Below, piece after piece: positions 44,311-52,410 of a stretch of 64,000 nt of DNA. The stretch spans positions 552,118 to 616,117 of the forward strand of contig NZ_BMML01000001.1 of NCBI RefSeq assembly GCF_014645815.1. The letters are read 5' to 3'. A model generated the notes under the pieces. The model saw only the letters and a program-made list of their open reading frames with translations, did not search any database and was not told where the DNA came from. Made by a program: the position numbers and the translations under genes. The first letter of the stretch is position 1, and every line of letters begins with the position of its first letter. The DNA is from Streptomyces fuscichromogenes. Lineage in GTDB: Bacteria > Actinomycetota > Actinomycetes > Streptomycetales > Streptomycetaceae.

Positions 44311-44418
44311 TCAGATGCACGCGGAGGCGATGACGGGCGCCGTGCCGCCGACGATCTCGTCGAGCTCCTCGTCCGTGAGAGAGTCGATTTCGACGGTCTC
44401 GAAAGAAACATTCTCCAT
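44311..44418 (-). CDS. RiPP precursor peptide, 35 aa, double-glycine leader
   Basis: ATG 44418 is preceded by AAAGGAG at 7 bases. The 35-residue peptide begins MENVSFETVEIDS, continues LTDEELDEIVGG and ends with the ten-residue TAPVIASACI. The acidic, Leu-rich leader with LDEIVGG is the classic substrate of C39 peptidases, and the exporter with that domain is encoded in the same operon. Cleavage after GG would give core TAPVIASACI with Thr, Pro, Ser and a penultimate Cys. Backbone thioamidation by YcaO/TfuA, hydroxylation, methylation or N-acylation are possible modifications. The gene falls below usual ORF size cut-offs. Confidence 0.88.
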   Translation of the reverse strand: MENVSFETVEIDSLTDEELDEIVGGTAPVIASACI

Positions 44419-44599
44419 ATGCCTACTCCTTTGTTGTGAAGGAATCCCCGGACAAAGATGTCGTTCCGGAGTTCACCGGAACAGCATCCACGTGACAGTT
44501 CGAGTGACGGTAATTCCGGGGCACAGGAAGAAAATATCAGGACGGCGCCGGACCATTCCAGTCACGCAAGTTCGTGACACGCGGACCGGAATACGCGAC
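44419..44599 (-). promoter_or_regulatory. Precursor-gene leader with two 6-6-6 inverted repeats
   Basis: The 181-bp space between the PhyH stop and the precursor start holds two perfect inverted repeats of equal geometry: TTCCGG-N6-CCGGAA (44465-44482) and GTCACG-N6-CGTGAC (44561-44578). They are candidates for operators of a precursor-specific promoter, or for an attenuating hairpin that sets precursor output apart from upstream genes. No T-tract follows either. Confidence 0.45.
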
Positions 44600-45454
44600 T
44601 TACCGAGCGCCCTTCGCGTCGCGCGCCAGAATATCCCGCTTGGACCTCAGCCGGCGCATTGCCTCGGCGCGGGAGATGGGGTGCGCGTCGTCCCACTCGA
44701 TGGTGCGGCGCATCATTTCACGCAGCGTCGGATGGACCGTTTCGAGATAGCCGGGCTCGCGCATGAATTTCCACGAGGTCTGGCCGCCCACCGGCTCGTC
44801 CGCGGCCTGGAGGTTCATGTGGAGAGTCCGGCGGGGGCCGCCGTTCTCGCAGGAACCCCGGTGTACCGCGTGGTGGTTGAAGAAGAGGACGTCGCCCGCT
44901 TCGCACGGCACCAGCACCTCTCCCGGCAGCTCTCCGCTGCCCAGACGGCCGATCTCCTCGCGCTCGGCGTCGGTGAGAGGCCTGCGGTGCGAACCGGGCA
45001 CCACACGAAAGGCGTCGTCCGCGGTGAGGCAGACGTTGAACTGGACATGGGTGGGCCGGCCCGACGCCTCGTGGTACTCGTGCTCCTCGTTGTCCTTGTG
45101 CCAGCTCAGCTCGTAGTCCACCATCTCGGGTGACCACAGCGCGTGCGCCGTCCAGAACCGCAGACGCGGGCCCAGCACCTCCTGCACGAAGCCCAGCAGG
45201 CCCGGATGGGCGAGAACCTCGGCGAGCCGGTCGTCGTACAGCTCGGGAGTCATGATGTTGCTGACACCCCACACGTCGATCGGGCCCGGCGGGCGCGAAC
45301 TGTAGCGCACGGCATGCTTCTCGGGACCGGCCAGGACGGTGGTCCTGAGCTCCTCGAGGGCGGCCAGGGCCGGCGCCACCTCGGCGGGGGAGAACAGGCC
45401 GGGGACACGGACGAATCCGTCCCTCCGGAAGGCGTCCGCCTGCGCACTGGTCAT
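44600..45454 (-). CDS. Phytanoyl-CoA dioxygenase (PhyH)-family Fe(II)/2-oxoglutarate oxygenase
   Basis: 284 aa from ATG 45454, overlapping the upstream stop by ATGA. The iron ligands are His119 and Asp121 (LSWHKDNEEHEY) and His198 (FFNHHAVHRGSCENGG). The 2-oxoglutarate-binding Arg is near 209 (PRRTLHMNLQ). PhyH enzymes hydroxylate or halogenate unactivated carbons of carrier-bound amino acids, peptides or small molecules. Here it may hydroxylate the peptide or the acyl unit. It is the last gene before the precursor. Confidence 0.9.
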   Translation of the reverse strand: MTSAQADAFRRDGFVRVPGLFSPAEVAPALAALEELRTTVLAGPEKHAVRYSSRPPGPIDVWGVSNIMTPELYDDRLAEVLAHPGLLGFVQEVLGPRLRFWTAHALWSPEMVDYELSWHKDNEEHEYHEASGRPTHVQFNVCLTADDAFRVVPGSHRRPLTDAEREEIGRLGSGELPGEVLVPCEAGDVLFFNHHAVHRGSCENGGPRRTLHMNLQAADEPVGGQTSWKFMREPGYLETVHPTLREMMRRTIEWDDAHPISRAEAMRRLRSKRDILARDAKGAR

Positions 45455-47265
45455 CGGCTCTCCTCCTTGCTCTTGGCGCACACGAGAACCAGGTGCCGCG
45501 AGGTGGCGGTCCACGGCTCGCCGGCGAAACCCCCGTACCGCTGAGTCACGGTGAACCCGCCCTTGGCCAAAAGCCGCTCGGCCTGCTCCAGGGTGAGCAT
45601 CCGGCTGTGCCTGGTCACCCGCTCGACGTGTTCGACGCCGTCCCGGCGGTACTCCATCTCGTCCACCAGGACCTGGCTGACCGGATCGTATTGCCGGGCC
45701 CGGCTCACCTCGACGGCCTGGCCACTGCGCGGGTCGCGGTACTGGAAGGCGGGGCGCCACCGGCCGTCCGCCTCGGCCGTCAGAGTGGCTGCCGGGTTCA
45801 CCATGTCGAGGGCGAAGACGCCGTCGTCGGCGAGGTGTTCGCGCACCCGTGCCAAACAGGCGGCGATGTCGCTGTCGTTCAGCAGGTGACTGATCGAGTC
45901 GCACGGCAGCAGGACCAGGCGGAAACGCCGTCCCAGGTCGAAGTCGCGCATGTCGGCTTCGTGCAGCTTCAGGGGCAGCCCGGGGTTCCGCTTGCGCTCG
46001 GCCTCGCGCAGCATGGCAGGGGCGACGTCGATTCCCGTGACGTCGTGTCCGTCCTTTGCCAGCGGAATGCTGATCCGGCCGGTGCCGGTAGCCAGTTCGA
46101 GGACATCGGGACCGTGCCGGCGGGCGAGATCGCGCCAGAACGGCACGTCATCGGCGTAGTCGGCATAGCGCTGGTCGTACACTGCCCCGTCGTAGCAGAG
46201 ATCGTCGACCAGAGCGGCGGCCTTCACGGGGCTCGGCCGCCGGGCGCGCGACGCGGACAGGAACCAGGCCAGCACATGCTCGGAACCGGGAACGTGGAGG
46301 ACCTGCTTGAGGTAGTCCGCGCTCCCGGGGCGGCCGGGGTAGCGATCGGGCAGCCCGATGCGGCGGAAGGGCACACCGCCTCCCGCTTCCGCGACCGTCT
46401 CGGCGACCGCGCTGCCCAGGCCCCCGATCACCGAATGCTCCTCGAACGTGGCGATGGGGCGCCCCTCCGCGACGAGTTCCTCCACCCGCGCCGTGTCCAG
46501 CGGCTTGATGGAGGGCATGCTGACCAGCCGTACGGCAAAGCCCTTGCGGCGCCACTCGTCGACCCAGGCGACCGCCTGCTCCAGAACGTGACCGGTGGCG
46601 ATCAGGGTGCCGAGATCGCCCTCACGCAGCACCGCGGAGCGGCCGAGCCGGATGCGGGTGCCCTGCGGATGCAGGACGGGCAGCACCGTGCTCTCCATCG
46701 GCAGGCGGATGTAGGCGGGCCCCGGCAACTGGTCGATCTCGGCCAGCAGATCGAGGAGTTCGGTGCGATCGCCCGGCGCGACCACGGTCATGTTGGGCAG
46801 GGCACGCAGGACCGCGATGTCCTCGATGGAGATGTGGGCGTTGCCGTACATCGCCCGGCTGAAGCCGGCGCTGGTGCCGATCAGCCGCAACCGCGCGTTC
46901 GCGTGGGCCGCGTCCAACCGGATCTGGTCGAACGGCCTGTACAGCAGGAACGTGCTGATGTTCGACAGGTAGACGTTCTTGCCGGACTGGGCCAGTCCGG
47001 AGCCGATGGACACGGCGTTCTGCTCGGCCATCCCCACGTTGACGAAGCGGTCCGGATACCGCTGGGGGAAGGGATCCGACTCGGACATGCTGTCCGCGGT
47101 GATGTAGTACAGGTCCTCGTCCACCGCGGCCCGGTCGGTGATGAAACGCCCGAACAGCTTGCTGACACCCTCCTCCTCCACAAAGCCGGCCGCGGGACGC
47201 GACGGCTCCGCCGCCTCTGCCGCCACTGCCGTGGAGCCGGCAGCGGGCATGACCGGGGCGCTCAC
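45451..47265 (-). CDS. Transketolase C-half fused to a SAM methyltransferase
   Basis: 604 aa from GTG 47265, overlapping the transketolase N-half stop by GTGA. Residues about 35-335 are the transketolase pyrimidine-binding and C-terminal domains (DPFPQRYPDRFVNVGMAEQN, HISIEDIAVLRALPNMTVVA, FEEHSVIGGLGSAVAE). Residues about 350-604 are a class I methyltransferase (DVLELATGTGRISIPLAKDG, VTGIDVAPAMLREAERK, LVLLPCDSISHLL). No stop or ribosome binding site separates them. Fusion of these two activities is unusual. With the N-half it should form a ThDP ketol-transferring enzyme whose product may be methylated by the same polypeptide. Confidence 0.88.
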   Translation of the reverse strand: MSAPVMPAAGSTAVAAEAAEPSRPAAGFVEEEGVSKLFGRFITDRAAVDEDLYYITADSMSESDPFPQRYPDRFVNVGMAEQNAVSIGSGLAQSGKNVYLSNISTFLLYRPFDQIRLDAAHANARLRLIGTSAGFSRAMYGNAHISIEDIAVLRALPNMTVVAPGDRTELLDLLAEIDQLPGPAYIRLPMESTVLPVLHPQGTRIRLGRSAVLREGDLGTLIATGHVLEQAVAWVDEWRRKGFAVRLVSMPSIKPLDTARVEELVAEGRPIATFEEHSVIGGLGSAVAETVAEAGGGVPFRRIGLPDRYPGRPGSADYLKQVLHVPGSEHVLAWFLSASRARRPSPVKAAALVDDLCYDGAVYDQRYADYADDVPFWRDLARRHGPDVLELATGTGRISIPLAKDGHDVTGIDVAPAMLREAERKRNPGLPLKLHEADMRDFDLGRRFRLVLLPCDSISHLLNDSDIAACLARVREHLADDGVFALDMVNPAATLTAEADGRWRPAFQYRDPRSGQAVEVSRARQYDPVSQVLVDEMEYRRDGVEHVERVTRHSRMLTLEQAERLLAKGGFTVTQRYGGFAGEPWTATSRHLVLVCAKSKEESR

Positions 47266-48041
47266 CGCAGCTCCCGCAGGGCCTGCGCGAGTTCGGGCCT
47301 GGTGATCCTCCGGCCGTGCCAGGACACGTCGTTCTCCATGAATGTCAGTCCCTTCCCCTTGACCGTGTGAGCGACCACGCAGCGAGGGCCCTGCCTGGGC
47401 CGCAGCAGGACGTCCGCGAGCGCGTCGCAGTCGTGTCCGTCGACGTCGTGGGCGTCCCAGCCGAAGGCCGCGAAACGCCCGGAAGCGCCGGAGCGGGGCA
47501 TCAGTGCCTCGGACGACGAGAACGCCTGGAAGCCGTTGTGATCGACGATCAGCGTGAGATTGTCCAGTCCCAGCGCGGGGGCCAGCGTCGCCGCCTCCCA
47601 CACCTGGCCTTCCTGGCACTCACCGTCACCGGCCAGGACATACACCTGGTACGGGCGGTCCATCGACTGCGCCGCCAGCGCCATGCCGATACCCAGGGAG
47701 AGGCTGCGTCCCATGGACGTGGTGGAAGCCTCGACGCCCGGCAGCAGTTCCGAGCGTTCCGTGACCGGGAACAGGCCGCCGTCGGCCTTGTAGGCGGCCA
47801 GCCGCTCGGAGGGGAAGAACCCCCGGTCGGCGAGGACGGTGTAAAGAACCGCCGACGCGGTGCCCTTGCACACGAACCGGTCCCGGCCCTCCCAGTCGGG
47901 CCGGGCGGGGTCGACGTTGAGCACCCTCGAGTAGAGGGTGTGCACGATCTCCACCGCCGAGAGATTCCCGCCGATGTGCGCGCTTTCGGCCTGCGCGACC
48001 ATCTTGATCATCGAGCGCCGGATGTCCTGTGGAGTGATCAC
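47262..48041 (-). CDS. Transketolase N-terminal half (ThDP-binding)
   Basis: 259 aa from GTG 48041 with AAAGGAAT upstream. The ThDP/Mg2+ motif is LAGDGECQEGQVWEAATLAP ending in the conserved Asn of TLIVDHNGF. MVAQAESAHIGGNLSAVEIV at the N-terminus and SMGRSLSLGIGMALA match split transketolases. Split pairs are common in archaea and in natural-product clusters, where they make modified sugars or alpha-hydroxy-ketones rather than serving the pentose phosphate pathway. Its partner is the fused C-half downstream. Confidence 0.93.
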   Translation of the reverse strand: MITPQDIRRSMIKMVAQAESAHIGGNLSAVEIVHTLYSRVLNVDPARPDWEGRDRFVCKGTASAVLYTVLADRGFFPSERLAAYKADGGLFPVTERSELLPGVEASTTSMGRSLSLGIGMALAAQSMDRPYQVYVLAGDGECQEGQVWEAATLAPALGLDNLTLIVDHNGFQAFSSSEALMPRSGASGRFAAFGWDAHDVDGHDCDALADVLLRPRQGPRCVVAHTVKGKGLTFMENDVSWHGRRITRPELAQALRELR

Positions 48042-48075
48042 ACCATTCCTTTCTGTACGGTTCGGGTCCGATCGG

Positions 48076-48597
48076 TCATGGGGCCAGGTCGATCGGCTCG
48101 GCGGGCGCGCCGTCGGTGAGCAGGTCGACGAGCCTCGGGTGCAAGTCGTCGGGGATCAACCGGTCCGCCGTCGAGGCGAGTTCGTCCAGCGACCACCAGT
48201 GGTGCCCGACGATGGAGGTGCGTTCGTTCTCGGTGAAGCCGTCGGTGCTGATGTCGAAGGCGGGGACGCGGGCCAGGTAGTAGCGCTCATGGAAGAGGTA
48301 GGCGACGCCTCCCATCGACCCGGTCTTGCGCCGCCGCCACACCTCCGTCCTGGGAACGAGCCCGGTCAGCCCGGTCTCCTCCGCGACCTCGCGCGTTCCG
48401 GCCTGCTCGTAGGTCTCACCGTCCTCCACGCCGCCGCCGACCGGATACCAGAACGTGTGCCCGTCGCTCTCGTCCTGGCTGGAGAAGAGCAGCAGACGGT
48501 CGGCCTCGTCGAGCAGCAGCACCCGCACCGTGGGCCGCAGGACGAGTTCCGCTTCAGCGGGCTCGGCGTGTGCTTCATGCGCTGTTCTCTCGTGCAC
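48076..48597 (-). CDS. NUDIX hydrolase
   Basis: 173 aa from GTG 48597 with AAGGAA upstream; the frame is open further but lacks coding bias. The NUDIX box is GGGVEDGETYEQAGTREVAE with ETG following, having all metal-binding Glu residues. LRPTVRVLLLDEADRLLLFS precedes it. It would hydrolyse a nucleoside diphosphate linked to another group, such as an NDP-sugar or a damaged nucleotide. It lies 34 bp upstream of the transketolase N-half in the same direction. Confidence 0.88.
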   Translation of the reverse strand: MHERTAHEAHAEPAEAELVLRPTVRVLLLDEADRLLLFSSQDESDGHTFWYPVGGGVEDGETYEQAGTREVAEETGLTGLVPRTEVWRRRKTGSMGGVAYLFHERYYLARVPAFDISTDGFTENERTSIVGHHWWSLDELASTADRLIPDDLHPRLVDLLTDGAPAEPIDLAP

Positions 48598-48671
48598 TTT
48601 CGAGTTCCTTTCCTTCAAAAACCTGACGACCACGCCCCGTGGGACATGTCCCGGGACGCCGGGCGTCGTCC

Positions 48672-49619
48672 TCAGGGACGTCCGGGTCGTGGGTCCTGAT
48701 ACGGGGGGTGCGTGCTCTTCGGCGCCGGCCTGCGGTGAGCCCCCGAGCACGGCGTGACATCACGTCGACGGGAGACGCCACGGGAGACGGCGGCCTGCGA
48801 CAGGCGGGCCGCGCTGTCGGGGCCGAAGCCGGACAGGAAGTCGGCGAGAGGCTGGTCGAGGCAGACATGAGCACAGCGGGCGCAGACCTCGTCCGCCCCC
48901 TCCACCGCCACCCCCAACCGGCACGAGGCCAGCAGGCAGGCGTCGTTGAACGCGTCACCGAAGGCGGTCACCGCGTCCAGACCCGGACGCCCCGCCCGGT
49001 TTGCGAGATGGGCCGCGAGCCCGGACGCCTTGCACGTCCCACGCGGACGGATCAGCAACGCGGCGAACGGACCGATGCGGTCGGTGTCATGCCGCACCGC
49101 GAGCAGCCGGGCGAGGTCCTCAGGCGCGTCGAACACCGTGATCGCCGTCACCTCCCCCAGGGCGTGGGCCGGCTGGGGGTCCACCGTGACGACGGAGCGG
49201 CCCAGCGCGTACATGCGCGTGTACAGCAGGGCCGCGCGCCGGGACGAGGCGACGAGTTCACCGCCGGTCTCGGCCACGAGGTCACGCGCGCCGGCGTCGA
49301 CAAGGGTGCGTACGACGCCCGCCGGCAGCCACCGCAATGCCGTGACCCGGCCGGTCGACCGCCGCAACACCACGGCGCCGTCCCCGAGCAGAACCTCGTC
49401 CGCGAGCACGGACGACGGAAGACGGGCCAGCGCGAGCTCGCGGAAGGAACGGACAGCCCGGCCGCTGACCACCAGCGGAGCCAGGCCGCTCGCGGCGAGT
49501 TCGGCGAGGCGGTCGGCCAGCTGTGGCCGTAACCGGCCACGCGCGTCGAGCAACGTCCCGTCGAGATCGAACGCCGCGAAACGCACGGCAGGCAAAGACT
49601 TGGCTGCGGCGACGACCAT
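48672..49619 (-). CDS. HAD-superfamily phosphatase (Cof-like)
   Basis: 315 aa from ATG 49619, 10 bp after the methyltransferase stop. Motif I is AFDLDGTLLDARGRL with nucleophile Asp, motif II is LAPLVVSGRAVRSF, and AVTAFGDAFNDACLLASC carries the motif IV acids. The Cof-type cap sits between. The last 40 residues are a basic, probably disordered tail. It could dephosphorylate a sugar- or cyclitol-phosphate intermediate of the cluster. Confidence 0.86.
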   Translation of the reverse strand: MVVAAAKSLPAVRFAAFDLDGTLLDARGRLRPQLADRLAELAASGLAPLVVSGRAVRSFRELALARLPSSVLADEVLLGDGAVVLRRSTGRVTALRWLPAGVVRTLVDAGARDLVAETGGELVASSRRAALLYTRMYALGRSVVTVDPQPAHALGEVTAITVFDAPEDLARLLAVRHDTDRIGPFAALLIRPRGTCKASGLAAHLANRAGRPGLDAVTAFGDAFNDACLLASCRLGVAVEGADEVCARCAHVCLDQPLADFLSGFGPDSAARLSQAAVSRGVSRRRDVTPCSGAHRRPAPKSTHPPYQDPRPGRP

Positions 49620-49629
49620 GGGGGGCGGC

Positions 49630-50379
49630 TCAGACGATCTGGTACTGGCGCAGGACGCGCGTTGCACCGTAACTGGCCGGCACCGGCCGGCCCGTCGACG
49701 GCGAGATGCTCGTGGTCCGGGCCACTCGCACCGGCTTGCGCCGGTCGGTGAGCAGCCGATGACCGCCGAGCGCCCGGTCCAGCAGGGCGGCGCCGTCCTC
49801 CTCGCCGACGAGCAACCGGCCCGGCGGGCGTTCCCCGGTGGAGTACGTGATGTCGCACAGGAGAGTGACCAGCACCGAACCGCCCGCTCGGGTCCGGCTG
49901 GCGAGCAGCGCGACCGTCTCCTCGACGCGCTCGGGGTCGGCACTGCTGTGATGGACCGAGTCGAAGCAGACGACGGCGTCGAGTGTCGACGGCGTCAGCT
50001 CGCGCAGCCAGGCGAACGCGTCACCCTGGATGACGTCGCAGCAGTCGATCCGCTCCTCGTCGACCGCGCCTTGGAGCGCGGCGACAGCGTGGGCGCTGTG
50101 GTCGATCGCGGTCACCCGCAGGCCCTGGCGGGCGGCGTGCAGAGCATGCCGGCCCGCACCGCACCCGAGGTCCGCCAGGTGAGGCCGCGGCCCGTCGGCC
50201 GAGGGGGCCAGCGCGTCGATCATCGCGCGCGCCGTGTCGGAGGGCGGACGAATTCCCTCTCGGGCCCAGACGTCCCGGTACACCAGGCGGTCACGGGCCG
50301 TCTGGCTCGCCCCGGTCGGCCGGGCACCGGGCTCCGACGCCGCGGCGGACCGGGCGGGAATCAGCCGGGATATTTCCAT
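49630..50379 (-). CDS. SAM-dependent class I methyltransferase
   Basis: 249 aa from ATG 50379 with GAGGGAC upstream. SAM motif I is LADLGCGAGRHALHAARQG, followed by RVTAIDHSAHAVAALQGAVD and LDAVVCFDSVHHSSADPERV. It resembles tellurite-resistance/TehB-like and small-molecule methyltransferases. It is the first gene of the minus-strand series and shares a divergent control region with the plus-strand operon. Confidence 0.86.
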   Translation of the reverse strand: MEISRLIPARSAAASEPGARPTGASQTARDRLVYRDVWAREGIRPPSDTARAMIDALAPSADGPRPHLADLGCGAGRHALHAARQGLRVTAIDHSAHAVAALQGAVDEERIDCCDVIQGDAFAWLRELTPSTLDAVVCFDSVHHSSADPERVEETVALLASRTRAGGSVLVTLLCDITYSTGERPPGRLLVGEEDGAALLDRALGGHRLLTDRRKPVRVARTTSISPSTGRPVPASYGATRVLRQYQIV

Positions 50380-50709
50380 GGAAGTCCCTCGCATTGTTGG
50401 CTGAAAAGGCTTTGATGGTCTGCGCGCCTTCTGCCGAAGGGCCGTGGTCTTCGACCTGGTGTGACGGGATGAGGACATCGCAGCGGACGCTTTGCGTTTG
50501 ATCTGCGGTGCGGTCGATTGTAGTCGGCGATACGGAGCGGCACACGCCGCAGGGCGTCACGAGATTTCGCTACTTTTGTGTCCTGCACCCCCTGTGACAG
50601 GCTGCTCGCCATAAGAAGCGCGGTGTTGTCCGGCAGTCGCCTCGCCGTACATGCCCCGAGACCGGGGCTGTCCATCGCGCCGCTCAGGCACCGTACTTGG
50701 GAGTGAAGA
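50380..50709. promoter_or_regulatory. Divergent promoter region of the two main biosynthetic operons
   Basis: This 330-bp gap lies between the minus-strand methyltransferase and the plus-strand SDR and must drive both long gene series. It is visibly richer in A/T than neighbouring genes, especially 50555-50610. A small hairpin CCCGAGAC/CGGGG lies near 50655. I could not assign -35/-10 boxes with confidence and saw no coding frame. Confidence 0.45.
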
Positions 50710-51489
50710 ATGCGAGGGCTCGCGGGAAAGACTGTTATCGTCACCGGCGGCGCGCAGGGAATCGGGCGCGCGGTGGTCGACAGGGTTGTCCACGAAGGCG
50801 GAAACGTGGTGATCGCCGACTGCCATGCGGAATTCGGAAAGTCGGCCGCCCAGGAAGCCGACGAGATCGCGGGCCGACCTGCCGCCCTTTTCGTCCACAC
50901 CGACGTGTCCGACGAGGAATCGGTCCGAAGCATGACCGAAAAAACGGTCGAGCATTTCGGCGGCCTCGACCAGCTGGTGAACTGCGCCGCAGTGTTCATC
51001 ATGCGCGGCCTGGAGGCCACCGTCGAGGAATGGCGTCGGATCATGGACGTCAACATCATGGGCCAGGCGCTGTGCGTGAAGCACGCGGCACCGCACATGC
51101 GGGCACGCGGCGCGGGGTCCGTCGTCAACATCGCCTCGATATCCGGGCACATCGCGCAACCGGGATACCTGACGTACAACGCGACCAAGGCGGCGGTGGC
51201 CAACATGACCCGCTGCATGGCGATGGACCTGGCACCGGACGGCATCCGCGTGAACGCGGTCAACCCCGGCACGGTCTGGAACAAGAACAACGAACGCTTC
51301 CACCGCGAGCAACTCGGGATGGACCGCGCCGAGGCGGACGCGGACCCGGAGATCGGCGGCCGGCACATGCTGGGCCGCACCGCGGACCCCGAGGAGATCG
51401 CGTCCGCCGTGGCCTTCCTCCTCTCGGACGAGGCCAGTTACATCACCGGCGAGAACCTGATGGTCGACGCCGGCTACACGGCGATGTGA
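50710..51489 (+). CDS. Short-chain dehydrogenase/reductase
   Basis: 259 aa from ATG 50710. The NAD(P) motif TGGAQGIGRAVVDRV (residues 12-26), LVNCAAVFIM, catalytic Ser in VVNIASISGHIA and YNATK (Tyr156, Lys160) are all intact. It ends with the usual ITGENLMVDAGYTAM. In this operon with myo-inositol-phosphate synthase and a DegT aminotransferase it is a candidate inositol dehydrogenase, giving the keto-cyclitol for transamination. That role is inferred from context. Confidence 0.9.
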   Translation: MRGLAGKTVIVTGGAQGIGRAVVDRVVHEGGNVVIADCHAEFGKSAAQEADEIAGRPAALFVHTDVSDEESVRSMTEKTVEHFGGLDQLVNCAAVFIMRGLEATVEEWRRIMDVNIMGQALCVKHAAPHMRARGAGSVVNIASISGHIAQPGYLTYNATKAAVANMTRCMAMDLAPDGIRVNAVNPGTVWNKNNERFHREQLGMDRAEADADPEIGGRHMLGRTADPEEIASAVAFLLSDEASYITGENLMVDAGYTAM

Positions 51490-51499
51490 GGCGAGTGCG

Positions 51500-52306
51500 T
51501 TGATCTTCGACCTGCACACCCATCACCGCCGTTGCGGTCACGCCCGCGGAGAACTGCGGGACTACGTCGAGGCGGCGCTCGCCGCCGGCTTGGACACCCT
51601 GGGGTTCTCCGACCACTCGCCCTTCTTCGCCCAGGAAGCGGACCACCACAAGCCGTGGGTGGCGATGGCCAGGTCGGAGTTCGGGGCATACCTGGCCGAA
51701 GCGGCCCGGCTGCGCGAGGAGTACCGCGGCCGCATCCGGCTGCTCATCGGGGTGGAATCGGACTTCTTCCCGGAACACGCGCGGCTCTATGCGCAGACGT
51801 ACGCGGGCCTCGACCTCGACTACATCATCGGCTCCGTGCACGTCGTAGGCGACACGGACATCTTCCACCTGGACCGATGGGCCGACGTCACCGAGGAATC
51901 TCTGCTCGCGGAGAAGGAGCGGTACTGCGACCTCGTCGCGGCCTCGGCCCGGTCGGGCATGTTCGACATCCTCGGCCACATCGACGCCCTACGGGGCAAC
52001 TACCCCCGCTTGGACGAGATCGAGACGCCGGCCGAGGAACGCATGATCGAGGCCATTGCCGAATCCGGTGTCGTGGTGGAGGTCAACACTTCCGGAGACA
52101 CCAAGCGGTGCGGCGGCTGGTATCCGAGCGACCGTTTGCTCCGGCGGTTGCGGGAACACGACATACCGCTGACCTTCGGCTCCGACGCCCACGATCCTGA
52201 ACGCGTCGGGGACCGGTTCCAGGAAGTCCGCCGGCGCCTGCGGGCACTCGGCTACCGCGAATGGCACGTCTTCGAGCGCCGCCAACCCCGCCCGATCCCC
52301 CTGTGA
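51500..52306 (+). CDS. PHP-domain phosphatase/metal-dependent hydrolase (histidinol-phosphatase type)
   Basis: 268 aa from TTG 51500, 10 bp after the SDR stop, with GAGGCGAG upstream. PHP motifs are intact: IFDLHTHHRRCGHARGEL, LGFSDHSPFF, GVESDFFPEH, DYIIGSVHVVGD, FDILGHIDALRGNY and TFGSDAHDPERVG, supplying the three-metal site. It resembles HisJ-type histidinol phosphatases. No his genes are nearby, so it more likely removes phosphate from a cyclitol or sugar phosphate made by the next enzyme. Confidence 0.88.
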   Translation: MIFDLHTHHRRCGHARGELRDYVEAALAAGLDTLGFSDHSPFFAQEADHHKPWVAMARSEFGAYLAEAARLREEYRGRIRLLIGVESDFFPEHARLYAQTYAGLDLDYIIGSVHVVGDTDIFHLDRWADVTEESLLAEKERYCDLVAASARSGMFDILGHIDALRGNYPRLDEIETPAEERMIEAIAESGVVVEVNTSGDTKRCGGWYPSDRLLRRLREHDIPLTFGSDAHDPERVGDRFQEVRRRLRALGYREWHVFERRQPRPIPL

Positions 52307-52410
52307 CCGCACCCGGCACGACGACCGGCACGACGGGCTGACCGACAACGCCCCGAACACCGGCGGAAATCCCAAAGAACTCTGCTTTCGCACTGATCGT
52401 GAGGTGTCTG

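Noticed and set aside
44311..44418. Lanthipeptide or thiopeptide precursor
   Set aside because: The leader resembles class II lanthipeptide leaders, but no LanM, LanB, LanC or LanD-type enzyme is encoded, and the core has only one Cys, one Ser and one Thr. A YcaO dehydrogenase or cycloaddition enzyme is also absent.
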